A DNA stretch of 64,000 bases from Rhodanobacter sp. DHG33 (GCF_014843005.1 NZ_JACYXM010000002.1:679024-743023), one strand, 5' to 3'. Shown: positions 37,066 through 46,312, counted from the stretch's first letter. Numbers and translations are program-made. Notes: generated from the letters alone by a model not told the origin.

Positions 37066-37194
37066 TCAGCGCCGCGAGATGAACAGGTACGCCAGGTTGC
37101 TCGCTACGGTCGCGCCGATCAGCATCGTGGCGACGCCCATTGTGAGTTCACTCCAGCCCATGGTCGCGTTGACTCCCAGCCTGACTGCCAACAC
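37066..37194 (-). CDS. Possible small membrane protein (42 residues)
   Basis: A short frame starting at GTG 37194, with a hydrophobic stretch ATMLIGATVASNLAYLFI and a basic C-terminus FISRR. The stop codon sits inside a GGCGCTG/CAGCGCC hairpin that could terminate it. The start is uncertain; ATG 37158 gives 30 residues. The composition looks like a transmembrane peptide, but there is no homology I recognise. Confidence 0.25.
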   Translation of the reverse strand: MLAVRLGVNATMGWSELTMGVATMLIGATVASNLAYLFISRR

Positions 37195-37425
37195 TAGCAA
37201 TACCGCGCCCTAATGCAGGGGAGCCGAGCGCCGCAGCTATTCTTCAGAATCGACAATCATCCGCGTCGGATATTTGCCAACATAGATACGCCGTTCGCCG
37301 ACTCGGTTGCAAAATCTTTGCACCTGGATCGCACCCAGCCGTGTCCAACGAAGACCATCATGCATTTGTCGCCCGGCACCGCGATCTGTGGCGCCTTCGC
37401 CGCTCTCGAAGCAGGCACTATGGGC

Positions 37426-37454
37426 GATTAGGGCAAGTTATCGAGAGTACGGCG
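37426..37454 (+). repeat. Dispersed motif copy (c)
   Basis: GATTAGGGCAAGTTATCGAG followed by AGTACGGCG. The stop codon of the minus-strand lipocalin gene (TAA) lies inside it. Confidence 0.65.
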
Positions 37455-38016
37455 TGCCATCTGGCATAGGCATTCGCGATTGAGAGATCTTGCGGAGTCT
37501 AGATGTGTCGTAGCCCATCGCTGCGACCTGCGTTCGCAGCGATACCCACTCCGCTGCCGTCAGGGTGGGCGTGCGTGCGAACACCCAGGTGTAATCACGC
37601 GCATCGCGGGCAACGATCATCTCGCTGTAATCCGGCTTGAGCCACGCGACGATGTACTGCGCCTTGATTGGCCAGAAAACCTGCACACCCCACACGGCGC
37701 CGCCGCTGCCGGGGTGCACGTAGGCGGTGGAATGGATCTGCTTCAGCGGCCCGTCGGCGGCGCCCTTGTTGAAACGGAGCGTGGTGAGGATGTTGCCGTC
37801 GGGCTGCAGCGTATAGGTTTCCACCGCGTTCCAGGCATCGCGCTCGAACACTGTGGGGATGGCGGCGATCATGTACCACGTACCCATGAAGCGCGGCAGG
37901 TCTACGTGCGGCACCGGCCGGATCGGCGGCAACGTGCCCGCGGCGGCGACACCGGAAAACAAGGCCATGCTGAGTGCAAACCTGCGGACGGTCTGCATGG
38001 TACCGCCAGGCCTCAT
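37438..38016 (-). CDS. Lipocalin (Blc-like), last gene of the CFA operon
   Basis: A 192-residue exported lipocalin. The signature DLPRFMGTWYMIAAIPTVFER, the middle FWPIKAQYIVAWLKPDY and RDYTWVFARTP match bacterial lipocalin Blc, an outer-membrane-associated carrier of lysophospholipids or fatty acids. Unlike classical Blc, the signal peptide (ending GVAAAG) shows no lipobox Cys, so it is probably soluble in the periplasm. ATG 38016 overlaps the stop of the CFA-type gene (ATGA), matching the spacing of the rest of the operon; ATG 37998 is an alternative. It may repair or carry modified lipids made by the operon. Confidence 0.88.
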   Translation of the reverse strand: MRPGGTMQTVRRFALSMALFSGVAAAGTLPPIRPVPHVDLPRFMGTWYMIAAIPTVFERDAWNAVETYTLQPDGNILTTLRFNKGAADGPLKQIHSTAYVHPGSGGAVWGVQVFWPIKAQYIVAWLKPDYSEMIVARDARDYTWVFARTPTLTAAEWVSLRTQVAAMGYDTSRLRKISQSRMPMPDGTPYSR

Positions 38017-39092
38017 GGCCGCACAAAGCGGTAATGCGCGACCAGCCACTCCTGGCCATCGGCGTAGCCGAACAGCTCGGCGCAGGCCATCCAGAACATG
38101 CGCCAGCGCTGAAACCATAACGCGGCATGCCCTCCATGGACATGATGCAGCATGGCCATCACCGCATCGCGCTGTGTGTCTTGTCGCTTCAGCCACTGAT
38201 TGGCCGTCTTCTGATAATGCGTGCCGTCTTCTAGCCAGCATTGTTCGATGGACAGCGATTCCTGGAAATGCAGCAGAGTTTCCACCGCCGGCATCAGGCC
38301 CCCCGTGAAGAAATGCCGCCCCATCCAGTTGTCCGCGCCCTCCGTCTCGAACGGATACAACAGCGTGCAGTGCGCGAATATGTGCACGAACAGTTTTCCG
38401 CCCGGTCGTAGCCAGTCTGCAATGCGCTGCATCAGCAGCTGGTAATTGCGCATGTGTTCGAACATCTCGATCGACACGCAGCGGTCGAACTGTGCCGCGT
38501 CCAGCATCAACGTGTTCACGTCTCTGGTGAGTACCTGCACGTTTGAGAGGCCAAGTTCATGGCATCTGTCCTCGATATGCCGCCGCTGGCTGTGCGAATT
38601 GGATACGGCGGTGATGTGCGCGTTCGGGTAGTGCTGCGCCATCCAAAGTGTGAGCGAACCCCAGCCACAGCCCAACTCCAGGATGCGTTGGCCGTCGGCC
38701 AGCTCCGCACGCTCCCCATAGAGCGCCAACATTGCATTTTCGGCCTCAGCCAGCGTTTCGTCGCCGCGTGGGTAGTAGCAACACGAATATTTAAGACGTG
38801 GGCCGAGACAGTGTTCGAAAAATGCCGTTGGCAACTCGTAGTGCTGCGCATTGGCCGCTGCTGTCTCAATGGCCAAAGGGCTGCTTTTAAGCATGTCAAT
38901 TCGTAGTGCCTGGCGTCTGGTTTGCGCGTGCTTTCCGCCTGCGCGCTCTTCACGCAGACGGGCTGCGCACATTCGGCGAATGCCGAAGCGAACAAGCGCG
39001 TCGGGAATAAGTCCGCGTTCGGCAAGGCCAAGAAACCCAGGGGCGGCGCTATCGGGAGAGAGTTCCATTCCCCGCTCTGAAGCGTTATTCAT
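38013..39092 (-). CDS. CFA-synthase-type SAM-dependent methyltransferase (second copy)
   Basis: A 359-residue cytosolic enzyme of the cyclopropane-fatty-acyl-phospholipid synthase family. The SAM site is ILELGCGWGSLTLWMAQHYP, with SIEMFEHM as the following motif. It is shorter than the other copy (424 residues) and diverges in the N-terminal domain (AQHYELPTAFFEHCLGPRLKYS). It probably methylates unsaturated acyl chains of membrane lipids. AAGGATC precedes ATG 39092, and its stop overlaps the lipocalin start. Two paralogs in one operon suggest sequential modification steps. Confidence 0.88.
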   Translation of the reverse strand: MNNASERGMELSPDSAAPGFLGLAERGLIPDALVRFGIRRMCAARLREERAGGKHAQTRRQALRIDMLKSSPLAIETAAANAQHYELPTAFFEHCLGPRLKYSCCYYPRGDETLAEAENAMLALYGERAELADGQRILELGCGWGSLTLWMAQHYPNAHITAVSNSHSQRRHIEDRCHELGLSNVQVLTRDVNTLMLDAAQFDRCVSIEMFEHMRNYQLLMQRIADWLRPGGKLFVHIFAHCTLLYPFETEGADNWMGRHFFTGGLMPAVETLLHFQESLSIEQCWLEDGTHYQKTANQWLKRQDTQRDAVMAMLHHVHGGHAALWFQRWRMFWMACAELFGYADGQEWLVAHYRFVRP

Positions 39093-39886
39093 CGGTCGAT
39101 CCTTAGGTCGAGGGAACGTTTCGGGAACCACGGAAAGAGCATCGGCGTGCTGCGCTGGTAGGCGCGGTAATCCTCACCACGCGTGCGCAATGCCTGTGCC
39201 TCGGTGAACGGAATGCCGCTGATGAAGCGCAGGAAGAGAAACATCAGCACCGGTCCGCTCCATGCCAGCCAAGCCAGCGGCGAGCCGACGGCAAAGGCGA
39301 CATAGGCGAACCAGTGCAGCCATTCGAAGAAGTAATTCGGATGGCGCGAATAACGCCACAATCCGTTGCGGCAAGTCCGGCCGCGATGTTGAGGCCGGGC
39401 ACGAAAGCGTGCGAGTTGCGCATCGGCGATAGCCTCGCCGAATACGCCAGCCATCCAGATTGCCGTGCCAACAATAAGCCACGTAAGAGAGACGGCTATG
39501 TTTGTCGCCACAGCCACGAAGGGCAGGGCGAACAATGGGATCAGCATTGCCTGGAATTGGAAGAATGCAAACAGCCTGCGTTGGTCACCATTCCAACGTT
39601 CGCGCAGCGCACGATAGCGGCCGTCTTCGGGCTCGCTGCCCACGCGCCGCCACAGGTGCAATGCCAGCCGCAAGCCCCACAGCCCGCCCAGTAATCCGAG
39701 CGACAGACGCGGTGCCGGCGCACCAGGGCCGAGCAAGGCCAAGAATATCGCAGCTCCGCACAAGCCCGAGGCCCACAGCACGTCGACGATGCCCGTATTG
39801 GCATGACGGCGCTGCCAGCGCCAGCCCAGCGCCATCATCAGTACAGCCAGCAACCACACCAGCAACAGGATCGCCCACGCGTTCAT
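39089..39886 (-). CDS. DUF1295 (steroid-reductase-fold) membrane protein
   Basis: A 265-residue inner-membrane protein with about six helices. The C-terminal signature NGLWRYSRHPNYFFEWLHWF with TRGEDYRAYQRSTPMLFPWFP is that of DUF1295, related to 3-oxo-5-alpha-steroid 4-dehydrogenases and isoprenylcysteine methyltransferases. It may reduce or methylate a lipid. ATG 39886 overlaps the upstream DUF2878 stop by 4 bases, and its own stop overlaps the next CFA-type gene. In other bacteria it is also found with CFA and DUF1365 genes. Confidence 0.87.
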   Translation of the reverse strand: MNAWAILLLVWLLAVLMMALGWRWQRRHANTGIVDVLWASGLCGAAIFLALLGPGAPAPRLSLGLLGGLWGLRLALHLWRRVGSEPEDGRYRALRERWNGDQRRLFAFFQFQAMLIPLFALPFVAVATNIAVSLTWLIVGTAIWMAGVFGEAIADAQLARFRARPQHRGRTCRNGLWRYSRHPNYFFEWLHWFAYVAFAVGSPLAWLAWSGPVLMFLFLRFISGIPFTEAQALRTRGEDYRAYQRSTPMLFPWFPKRSLDLRIDR

Positions 39887-40416
39887 GGCGTGCTCCGTAC
39901 GGCGTCGGTTTGCAGCCAACGCCGAGCCAAGCCGGTAAGCAAGGGCAATGCGATAGCCCAGCCTGCGGCGAGTGCCAACAGGCTCGGCCACATTGGCGCG
40001 GGCAGCAGCACCGCGTGCCAGCCGCGCGCGGCGCCCAGGTAAGCCAGCGGGCCGCCGAACGCTCCGAACACGGCGGCCAATGCGGGGCGCGCATGCAGAT
40101 AGCCGAACAGCGGCACGATGGTCAAAGCGAAGGCCAGCCACAGCGACATCAACCACGCCGGCGCCGTGGCCCACGGCCACGGTGTGGCGTAGTTCACCAG
40201 CCCGCTGCGTACCCACAGGTTTTCCAGGATGAACCCGAGCAACAGCGCGACTACGGCCAGCCTCGCTTCGACGCGCGGATGCTTCGAGGCCATCAACCGC
40301 CACGCAGCGAAGGCGAGCGCACCGAGCACGCCAGGCCACCATTGTCCGTGACCCGCGCCGATCACGGCAGCGAACCACACTGCTTCGTAGGCAATCAGGG
40401 TGAGCCAGAAGCTCAT
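39883..40416 (-). CDS. DUF2878 family membrane protein
   Basis: A 177-residue hydrophobic protein with about five to six helices and Trp-rich loops (FILENLWVRSGLVNY and PWPWATAPAWLMSLW). This matches DUF2878, a family of unknown function that travels with CFA synthase, DUF1295 and DUF1365 genes. Both ends overlap neighbouring genes by 4 bases, so its place in the operon is firm. A role as membrane partner of the lipid-modifying enzymes is inferred from context only. Confidence 0.83.
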   Translation of the reverse strand: MSFWLTLIAYEAVWFAAVIGAGHGQWWPGVLGALAFAAWRLMASKHPRVEARLAVVALLLGFILENLWVRSGLVNYATPWPWATAPAWLMSLWLAFALTIVPLFGYLHARPALAAVFGAFGGPLAYLGAARGWHAVLLPAPMWPSLLALAAGWAIALPLLTGLARRWLQTDAVRSTP

Positions 40417-41687
40417 GCCACGCTGCACTCCACGGCAGTGCCGTCGCGTCGCCAACGCGGGCGAGCCATCAGCAAGTGCGACACGCCGATCGAACGTTCA
40501 CGGAAGCCGCCTTCGCAATACGCGAGATAGAACTCCCACATCCGGATGAAGCGCTCGTCGAAGCCTTGCGCATGCACCTCGGGCAGTCTCGCCATGAAGC
40601 GCTCCCGCCATGCATGCAGCGTACGCGCATACGAGTCGCCGAAATCCTCCTGCGCGATCAGGCCGAGGTCGCTGCTGCGTGCCTTGGCCGCCAGCATCGC
40701 ACTGACCGAGGGGATGAAGCTGCCGGGAAACACGTGGCGTTTGATGAAGTCCACCGACTTCAGTGCCTTCGCGTAGCGATGATCCTCGATGGTGATCGCC
40801 TGCAACAGGGCCAGGCCATCAGGTTTGAGCAGGCGGCTGAGCTGGTGGAAATAAGTGTCGAGGTACTCGGCGCCGATGGCCTCGATCATCTCGATCGATA
40901 CGAGCTTGTCGAATTGGCCGTCAAGGTCGCGATAATCCTGCAATAGCACGTGGACGCGATCGGCCACGCCCGCCGCCGCCACACGCTCGCGCGCCAGCGC
41001 GTGCTGTTCCTGTGAGATCGTGGTAGTGGTGACGTGGCAGCCGTAGTGCCTGGCTGCGTGCAGCGCGAAACCGCCCCAACCGGTGCCTATCTCTACCACG
41101 CGGTCGCCTGGCTTGAGGTCAAGCTTGCGGCAAATCAGGTCCAGCTTGCGGGCGGAGGCGGCCTCCAGTGTGTCGTCCGCACCTGTCCAGTACGCGGAGG
41201 AATACATCAGGTCGCTCGACAGGAACAATTTGAAGAAGTCGTTGCCCAGGTCGTAATGCGCGGAGATGTTGCGTCGGCTTCCTCGACGCGTATTGCGCCG
41301 GAGGGCATGCACCGTGCGCATGGCCATGCCGCCGAGACGCGCCAGTCCAGTTTCCATGCCGTCGAGTAGGTCACGGTTGCGCAGCAGCAGGCGGATCAGG
41401 CCGACCAGATCGCTGCAGCGCCAATGGCCTTCCATGTAGGCCTCACCCGCGCCCACGCTGCCACTGGCCGCGACGGCACGATAGAAGGCGGGGTCGAGCA
41501 CGTCGATGTGTACTGCCAGGTCTGTGGGTTCGCTGGCCGGCATGCCGATGACTACGGTGCCCAGCGCATCGCGCAGGGTCAGCCGGCCATGGCCGAAACC
41601 GGCTAGTTGCTTCAGCAGGCGCTCACGCAGAAAACGGTCGAGACCGCTGATGGCGATATCGGTGTGGCGCTGGACGATGGCATTCAT
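40413..41687 (-). CDS. cfa: Cyclopropane-fatty-acyl-phospholipid synthase
   Basis: A 424-residue SAM-dependent enzyme acting on unsaturated phospholipid acyl chains at the membrane. Family motifs are NISAHYDLGNDFFKLFLSSD, MYSSAYW, VVEIGTGWGGFALHAARHYG (SAM site), SIEMIEAIG and ITIEDHRY, then FIKRHVFPGSFIPS. The frame is open far upstream, but MNAIVQRHTDIAISG at 41687 is the family start, 8 bases after the DUF1365 gene. In Rhodobacter, the equivalent operon is induced by singlet oxygen through sigma-E/ChrR, and a CFA-like member there takes part in furan fatty acid formation; which product forms here cannot be read. Confidence 0.92.
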   Translation of the reverse strand: MNAIVQRHTDIAISGLDRFLRERLLKQLAGFGHGRLTLRDALGTVVIGMPASEPTDLAVHIDVLDPAFYRAVAASGSVGAGEAYMEGHWRCSDLVGLIRLLLRNRDLLDGMETGLARLGGMAMRTVHALRRNTRRGSRRNISAHYDLGNDFFKLFLSSDLMYSSAYWTGADDTLEAASARKLDLICRKLDLKPGDRVVEIGTGWGGFALHAARHYGCHVTTTTISQEQHALARERVAAAGVADRVHVLLQDYRDLDGQFDKLVSIEMIEAIGAEYLDTYFHQLSRLLKPDGLALLQAITIEDHRYAKALKSVDFIKRHVFPGSFIPSVSAMLAAKARSSDLGLIAQEDFGDSYARTLHAWRERFMARLPEVHAQGFDERFIRMWEFYLAYCEGGFRERSIGVSHLLMARPRWRRDGTAVECSVA

Positions 41688-41695
41688 GGCACGCC

Positions 41696-42460
41696 TCAGG
41701 AGAGTTGCGGGTGGTTGTGGATGGGGTTGCGTTTCAACCACAGGCGCAGCGCATTCCAATAGATCGCGCCTACCACCTGCGTCGTCATCAGCGGATAGCG
41801 CCATAGCACACGGGCCAACGAAGCGCCGGTGAGCGGCAGACGCTGCATACGCAGGTGGGCGTCGAACTGGCGCTCGCCGGCGCGCAGCACGTTCATGTGC
41901 ACCTGCAGTTCGTCGCCGGGCACACTGAAGCGCCAGTCGTATTCGCGGTCCATCGGCAGGAAGGGCGAGACATGGAAGGTCTTGGGGAAACCCCAGCGAA
42001 GCAGGCGCCCTTGGCTTTGCGCGGTGTCGCACGGCAGCACGTAGGCATGGCGTTCTCGCCATGGCGTATTGGTGATTTCGGCGACGATGTACTCCAGTGT
42101 TTCGCCGTCCTTGCCGTAGCAGTAGTAGAAGCTCACCGGGTTGAAGACGACACCGCCGTAGCGCAGGTGTGTGAGCAGGCGGATGGGGCCGCCCGGGCAA
42201 TGGCCGACAGCTTGTTCTATGCGTTGCCGAACCGCATCGGCCAGTGGCATGCCGGCCGGCCCGAGGTAGTCGCTGCGGCGGAATTCGGCGAGGTTGCGGC
42301 GTCCGTTCGACCAGAGCCAGCGTTTCGCGAACACGCGATCCATCTCGTCCAGATCCAGGTAAAGCTGCGCCATGCGATAGGAAAAGACGTGCGGGTGCGG
42401 TGCCATCCGGCGATGCCACACCGTGCCTTCGTATACCGCGCTGCGCAGGGTATCGTTCAT
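41696..42460 (-). CDS. DUF1365 family protein
   Basis: A 254-residue protein with the full DUF1365 pattern: [20 protein letters not shown] at the start, [17 protein letters not shown] in the middle, then [20 protein letters not shown]. The family is nearly always beside an FAD oxidoreductase and a CFA synthase, as here. Its activity is unknown; it may be a lipid-binding partner. ATG 42460 overlaps the FAD enzyme stop by 4 bases. Confidence 0.92.
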   Translation of the reverse strand: MNDTLRSAVYEGTVWHRRMAPHPHVFSYRMAQLYLDLDEMDRVFAKRWLWSNGRRNLAEFRRSDYLGPAGMPLADAVRQRIEQAVGHCPGGPIRLLTHLRYGGVVFNPVSFYYCYGKDGETLEYIVAEITNTPWRERHAYVLPCDTAQSQGRLLRWGFPKTFHVSPFLPMDREYDWRFSVPGDELQVHMNVLRAGERQFDAHLRMQRLPLTGASLARVLWRYPLMTTQVVGAIYWNALRLWLKRNPIHNHPQLS

Positions 42461-43746
42461 GCGATCGATCCGGCCCGGCGCGGCAACGCCGCGGCCTTGG
42501 CGACGTGCCAGCGGACATCGAACGCCGCCGCCACTTCCACCGCACTGCGCATGCCGTCCTCGTGGAAGCCCCAGCCCCAATAGGCGCCGGCGAACCAGGT
42601 GCGGTTGACGCCCTGAATTTCCGCCTTGCGCCGCTGCGCCGCCACCGATGCATGCGTGTACACCGGATGGTGGTAGCACATGCGCCGCAATACCTTGGCC
42701 GGGTCGATCGCTTCGCTGCGGTTGAGCGTGACGACGAAGGGAGCCGGTGCATCGAGTGATTGCAGAAGGTTCATGCAATAGCTCACCGTGCATGGCGCTT
42801 CCGGTTCGCGCGAGATGAAGGCATTCCAGGCGGCCCAGGCCTTGCGTCGTCGCGGCAAGAGCGAGGCATCGGTGTGCAGCACCACGTCGTTGGCCTGGTA
42901 GGGGATCGCACCGAGGATCGCGCGTTCGCGATCGCTTGCATCGGCCAACAGTGCCAGCGCCTGGTCGCTATGGCATGCCAGCACCGCTTGATCGAACCGT
43001 TCGGAGCCGGCGTGCGTGGCTACTTCCACACCGAGCATGTCACGGCGTATTGCGCGCACCGGATTGCCCAGGCGTTCGTGCACATTCCAGCGGCTGCGCA
43101 TGGCCCGTACGTAACTGGCCGACCCGCCGCGCACCGCACGCCATTCCGGGCGGCCGACAACCTGCAACATCTGGTGGTTCGCCATGAACTGCACCAGATA
43201 GCGCGCCGGGAACGAGAGGATTTGCTTGGGTGGAGACGACCACAGCGCCGAGGCCATTGGCACCAGATGCTCGTCACGGAACGCCGCGCCGTAGTGATTT
43301 TCGGCAAGCCAGTCGCTCAATGTGGGTCCATGGGGAGAGCCATAGAGCAGAGCAGGGGCTTCGCGATAGAACCGGAACAGGTCGCGCACCATGCCGATGA
43401 AGCGTGGCGACAGCAGGTTGCGCCGTTGGCAGAACAGCGCATCCAGCGAGGTGGCGTTGTATTCCAGGCCGCTGGCTTCGTTGTGCACCGCGAAGCTCAT
43501 CGTGGTGGGTTGCGAGGCCACCCCAAGCTCCTCGAACAACCGGGTCAGCAACGGGTAGTGCACCGGATTGTGCACAATGAAGCCGGTGTCCACGGAGTAG
43601 TGGCGGCCATCGAGCTCGATGGCGTGCGTGTGGGTATGGCCGCCCAGGTAGTCGTTCGCCTCGAATAGCGTCACCTCGTATCGGCGCGAGAGCAGCCACG
43701 CCGAGGCCAGGCCCGCGATGCCCGAACCGATCACGGCGACGCGCAT
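42457..43746 (-). CDS. FAD-dependent oxidoreductase (amine-oxidase-like) of the CFA operon
   Basis: A 429-residue flavoprotein. The dinucleotide-binding motif [20 protein letters not shown] is followed by the second ADP-contact [13 protein letters not shown] (about residue 34). The C-terminal FAYWG-type FAD site reads [20 protein letters not shown]. This NAD(P)/FAD family is a constant neighbour of DUF1365 and CFA genes and probably desaturates or oxidises modified acyl chains. It starts 1 base after the desaturase stop, so translation is coupled. Confidence 0.92.
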   Translation of the reverse strand: MRVAVIGSGIAGLASAWLLSRRYEVTLFEANDYLGGHTHTHAIELDGRHYSVDTGFIVHNPVHYPLLTRLFEELGVASQPTTMSFAVHNEASGLEYNATSLDALFCQRRNLLSPRFIGMVRDLFRFYREAPALLYGSPHGPTLSDWLAENHYGAAFRDEHLVPMASALWSSPPKQILSFPARYLVQFMANHQMLQVVGRPEWRAVRGGSASYVRAMRSRWNVHERLGNPVRAIRRDMLGVEVATHAGSERFDQAVLACHSDQALALLADASDRERAILGAIPYQANDVVLHTDASLLPRRRKAWAAWNAFISREPEAPCTVSYCMNLLQSLDAPAPFVVTLNRSEAIDPAKVLRRMCYHHPVYTHASVAAQRRKAEIQGVNRTWFAGAYWGWGFHEDGMRSAVEVAAAFDVRWHVAKAAALPRRAGSIA

Positions 43747-43747
43747 C

Positions 43748-44713
43748 TCAGTGCCCAGCCTTGTCGAGCACCCAGGCGGGTACCGGTTTGAGATCGTGCA
43801 CCAGCCCGAGCAGGGCCATCAGCTTAAGTCCGTACCAGGTGATGTCGATCTCCCACCAGCGGAAGCCCTGCCGCGCGCTGCCGGGGAAATAATGGTGGTT
43901 GTTGTGCCAGCCCTCGCCGAAGGTGAGCAAAGCCAGCCACGGGTTGTTGCGGCTGTCGTCGTGCGTGGCGAAGCGGCGCGAGCCGAAGCGGTGCGCCAGC
44001 GAGTTGATCGTCACCGTACCGTGGAACAGCGCCACGGTGGAGACGAAGAAGCCCCATACCAACAGTTGTCCGCCGCTGGTGTGCAGTTGGGGTGCCGCGT
44101 GGTGCAGCAGAGCACCCAGCGCATACAGCGCCACTGCCAGCAGTATCGGTATGGCGATGTCGTAGCGGTCAAGCCAACGCAATTCCGGATAGGCAGCGAG
44201 ATCCGGTACGCGCTCCAGTTCGGTGCGGAACGCACGCGGCGTGAGGAACCAACCTATATGGCTCCACAGGAAGCCATGCACGCCAGGCGAGTGCGGATCG
44301 AGTGCGGTGTCGGCGTTGCGATGGTGGTTGCGGTGGTGCGCGGCCCACCACAGTGGGCCGCGCTGCACGCAGGCGGCGCCGATCACAGCGAACACGAACT
44401 GCACCGCGCGCGAGGTGCGGAAAGTCTTGTGCGAGAAATAGCGGTGATAGAAGCCCGTCAGGGCGAACATGCGCAGCGCGTACAGTGCGGCCGCCACGAC
44501 TAGCGCCGTCGGCGACACGCCGACCCAGATCACACCGAGGCATGCGAGGTGGAGGGCCGCGAACGGTGCCGCGCGGAGCCAGTCGATGCGGTCGGCACGC
44601 GATTCGTCCCATGCCACCGAGGTTTCCGCCGTGTCGAACCACTGGCGCAGGCTGCGACGATGTCGGGCTGGGGTTGCAACCATGCTTGCGGCAGTGATCG
44701 AGCGGTGGGGCAT
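43748..44713 (-). CDS. Acyl-CoA/acyl-lipid desaturase (delta-9 type), first gene of the operon
   Basis: A di-iron membrane desaturase with three His boxes: HRYFSH, HHRNHH and HNNHH, and several transmembrane helices. It introduces a double bond into a fatty acyl chain and would supply the substrate for the downstream CFA-type enzymes. The frame is open to ATG 44737, but the minus-10-like element at 44743-44748 would place transcription start at about that codon. ATG 44713 (321 residues) is therefore used here; a leaderless message from 44737 or a start at 44683 is also possible. Enzyme class is firm. Confidence 0.9.
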   Translation of the reverse strand: MPHRSITAASMVATPARHRRSLRQWFDTAETSVAWDESRADRIDWLRAAPFAALHLACLGVIWVGVSPTALVVAAALYALRMFALTGFYHRYFSHKTFRTSRAVQFVFAVIGAACVQRGPLWWAAHHRNHHRNADTALDPHSPGVHGFLWSHIGWFLTPRAFRTELERVPDLAAYPELRWLDRYDIAIPILLAVALYALGALLHHAAPQLHTSGGQLLVWGFFVSTVALFHGTVTINSLAHRFGSRRFATHDDSRNNPWLALLTFGEGWHNNHHYFPGSARQGFRWWEIDITWYGLKLMALLGLVHDLKPVPAWVLDKAGH

Positions 44714-44742
44714 GACGGCGATCCGGTGGCTTGTCATCGGTT

Positions 44743-44771
44743 GATACGAGCCGGGCCAGCAAATAGATGCA
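44743..44771 (-). promoter_or_regulatory. Sigma-E/ChrR-type promoter of the desaturase-CFA operon
   Basis: On the minus strand, TGCATC (44771-44766), a 17-base spacer, then CGTATC (44748-44743). The same spacing and sequence occur before the sigma gene and the second lipocalin gene. It matches the general form known for ECF11-class sigma factors (TGATC-like and CGTA-like elements). Confidence 0.7.
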
Positions 44772-44791
44772 GGCTTTCGTCGATTTCTCGT

Positions 44792-44820
44792 TGCATCCGA
44801 TTTGCGCCGGGTTGCGTATA
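44792..44820 (+). promoter_or_regulatory. Autoregulatory promoter of the ECF sigma gene
   Basis: TGCATC (44792-44797), 17 bases, CGTATA (44815-44820), pointing at the sigma-anti-sigma genes. It lies back to back with the desaturase promoter, as expected for a self-activating sigma factor. Confidence 0.7.
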
Positions 44821-44910
44821 TGTCGACGAGAGCATCCGTCGCCGCCTTGCCCTAAGATGAAACCCAACTCCCATTCAGCAAGCCTGTCGCCATTCGAGGT
44901 GGCGAGAGCC

Positions 44911-45483
44911 ATGTCGAGCAGTGATCCCCAAGTGCGGGGCGCGGACTATTGGTCAGCGCAGATGGCAGCGGTAGCGCTGCGGCGCGACCGCGACTGCTTC
45001 ATGCGCATCTATGACCACTTCGCTCCGCGCGTTCGGTTATACCTGAAGGGGCTGGGCTCCCCCGAGGCGGTAGCCGAGGAACTGGCGCAGGAAGCCCTGC
45101 TGCGGCTATGGCAACGCGCGGGACTCTACGACGCGACCTGCAGCAATCTTTCCACGTGGCTGTTCCGCATCGCGCGCAACTTGCATATCGACCGCGTGCG
45201 CCGCGAACCGCGTTGGGTACCCATGGACGACGAGCCGGGATGGTTGGACAAGGACGATGGCAGTGGTTTTTCCTCGGCCGAAAGCCACGCCGACCAGGTC
45301 GACCTCCAACACCGCATCGAACGTCTCCCAGCTGTCCAAGCCCGCTTGATCCGCATGTCCTACTTCGAAGCCAAATCGCATCAGGAAATCGCCGACGAGC
45401 TCGGCATGCCGCTAGGCACGGTGAAATCCAGCCTGCGCCGCGCGTTCCAGCGCCTGCAGCTCGGCGTGAGGGGGCAGGCATGA
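44911..45483 (+). CDS. rpoE: ECF sigma factor of the sigma-E/ChrR (singlet-oxygen) class
   Basis: A sigma factor of about 190 residues. Region 2 is seen in RIYDHFAPRVRLYLKGLGS, then LAQEALLRLWQRAGLYD and WLFRIARNLHIDRVRRE; region 4 in QARLIRMSYFEAKSHQEIAD and GTVKSSLRRAFQRL. This pattern, with the ChrR-type gene overlapping its stop by 4 bases, identifies the ECF11 class that responds to singlet oxygen in Rhodobacter and Caulobacter. GAGAG lies 4 bases before ATG 44911; ATG 44857 would add 18 residues. It should drive its own promoter, the CFA operon and the second lipocalin. Confidence 0.92.
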   Translation: MSSSDPQVRGADYWSAQMAAVALRRDRDCFMRIYDHFAPRVRLYLKGLGSPEAVAEELAQEALLRLWQRAGLYDATCSNLSTWLFRIARNLHIDRVRREPRWVPMDDEPGWLDKDDGSGFSSAESHADQVDLQHRIERLPAVQARLIRMSYFEAKSHQEIADELGMPLGTVKSSLRRAFQRLQLGVRGQA

Positions 45484-46154
45484 GCCCGCGCCATCATCTC
45501 GACGAGGCCACGGTGCTCAGTTTCGCTGCCGGCGCGCTGTCGCCGGAAATGGCTGCCGTGGCAGCCACTCACATGGAAATCTGTGAACTTTGTCGTGACC
45601 ACCTATCCGATGCCGAACGCGTCGGGGGCGCTTTACTGGGCCAGCAGCAGCCCGTTGCGGCGGACACCGCGCGCGGCGCGCGCCTGCGGGAAGCGATGCT
45701 GGATCTGCTCGACGAGGAGATCGAAGCATGCCCCGTCGAAGCATACGGGCCATCGACCGATGCGCTTACTGCGGACTGCCTGCCGCGGCCGCTGCATCCG
45801 TATTTCGGCCGTTCCTGGCGCGCGTTGCGCTGGCGCTGGATGGCGCCTGGCGTGCACATGATCCGGGCAGCGCGCGGCAGCGGCGATACCTTGATCCTGC
45901 TCAAGATCGCCCCGGGCAAGAGTATGCCGATGCACAGCCACCAGGGCACCGAACTTACCCAGATCCTCCAAGGTGCCTACAACGATGCATTGGGCCACTA
46001 CGCGCCGGGTGACGTAGCCGACCTTGGCAATGAAATCGAACACCAGCCGATCACCGCGCCCGGTGTACCTTGCGTATGCGTGGCTGCGCTCGACGCACCG
46101 TTGCGTTTTCCCGGCTGGCTGGCGCGCAAGCTGCAACCGCTGGTGGGTTTGTGA
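45480..46154 (+). CDS. chrR: ChrR-type anti-sigma factor with zinc and cupin domains
   Basis: A 224-residue cytosolic protein. The N-terminal anti-sigma domain carries the zinc ligands: His5 or His6, then His31-x3-Cys35-x2-Cys38. The C-terminal cupin domain (about 110-215) has His152, His154, Glu158 and His173, the metal site of ChrR needed to sense singlet oxygen. It binds and silences the sigma factor encoded just upstream until oxidation. Its ATG overlaps the sigma stop (ATGA). Confidence 0.93.
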   Translation: MSPRHHLDEATVLSFAAGALSPEMAAVAATHMEICELCRDHLSDAERVGGALLGQQQPVAADTARGARLREAMLDLLDEEIEACPVEAYGPSTDALTADCLPRPLHPYFGRSWRALRWRWMAPGVHMIRAARGSGDTLILLKIAPGKSMPMHSHQGTELTQILQGAYNDALGHYAPGDVADLGNEIEHQPITAPGVPCVCVAALDAPLRFPGWLARKLQPLVGL

Positions 46155-46312
46155 CCTCGCCTAGCACGCGAAACACCGATGGCCGTGCCCACAGCCCTCA
46201 GTACCATGGATTGCCGGACATGCGTGCGATGGCGGTCAGCATCAGCAAGGCGTAGAGCGCGGACAGTGCTAGCGTCCAGGGCAGCCTGTCGGATGTAGGG
46301 CGACGAGATATC

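Noticed and set aside
41688..42752. Upstream extension of the CFA synthase reading frame
   Set aside because: It is antisense-free but overlaps the DUF1365 and FAD enzyme genes in another frame; the CFA family start is at 41687.
46165..46300. Minus-strand hydrophobic frame ending ARMSGNPWY after the ChrR gene
   Set aside because: It looks like a transmembrane peptide, but no ATG, GTG or TTG lies before the hydrophobic part and after the upstream stop.
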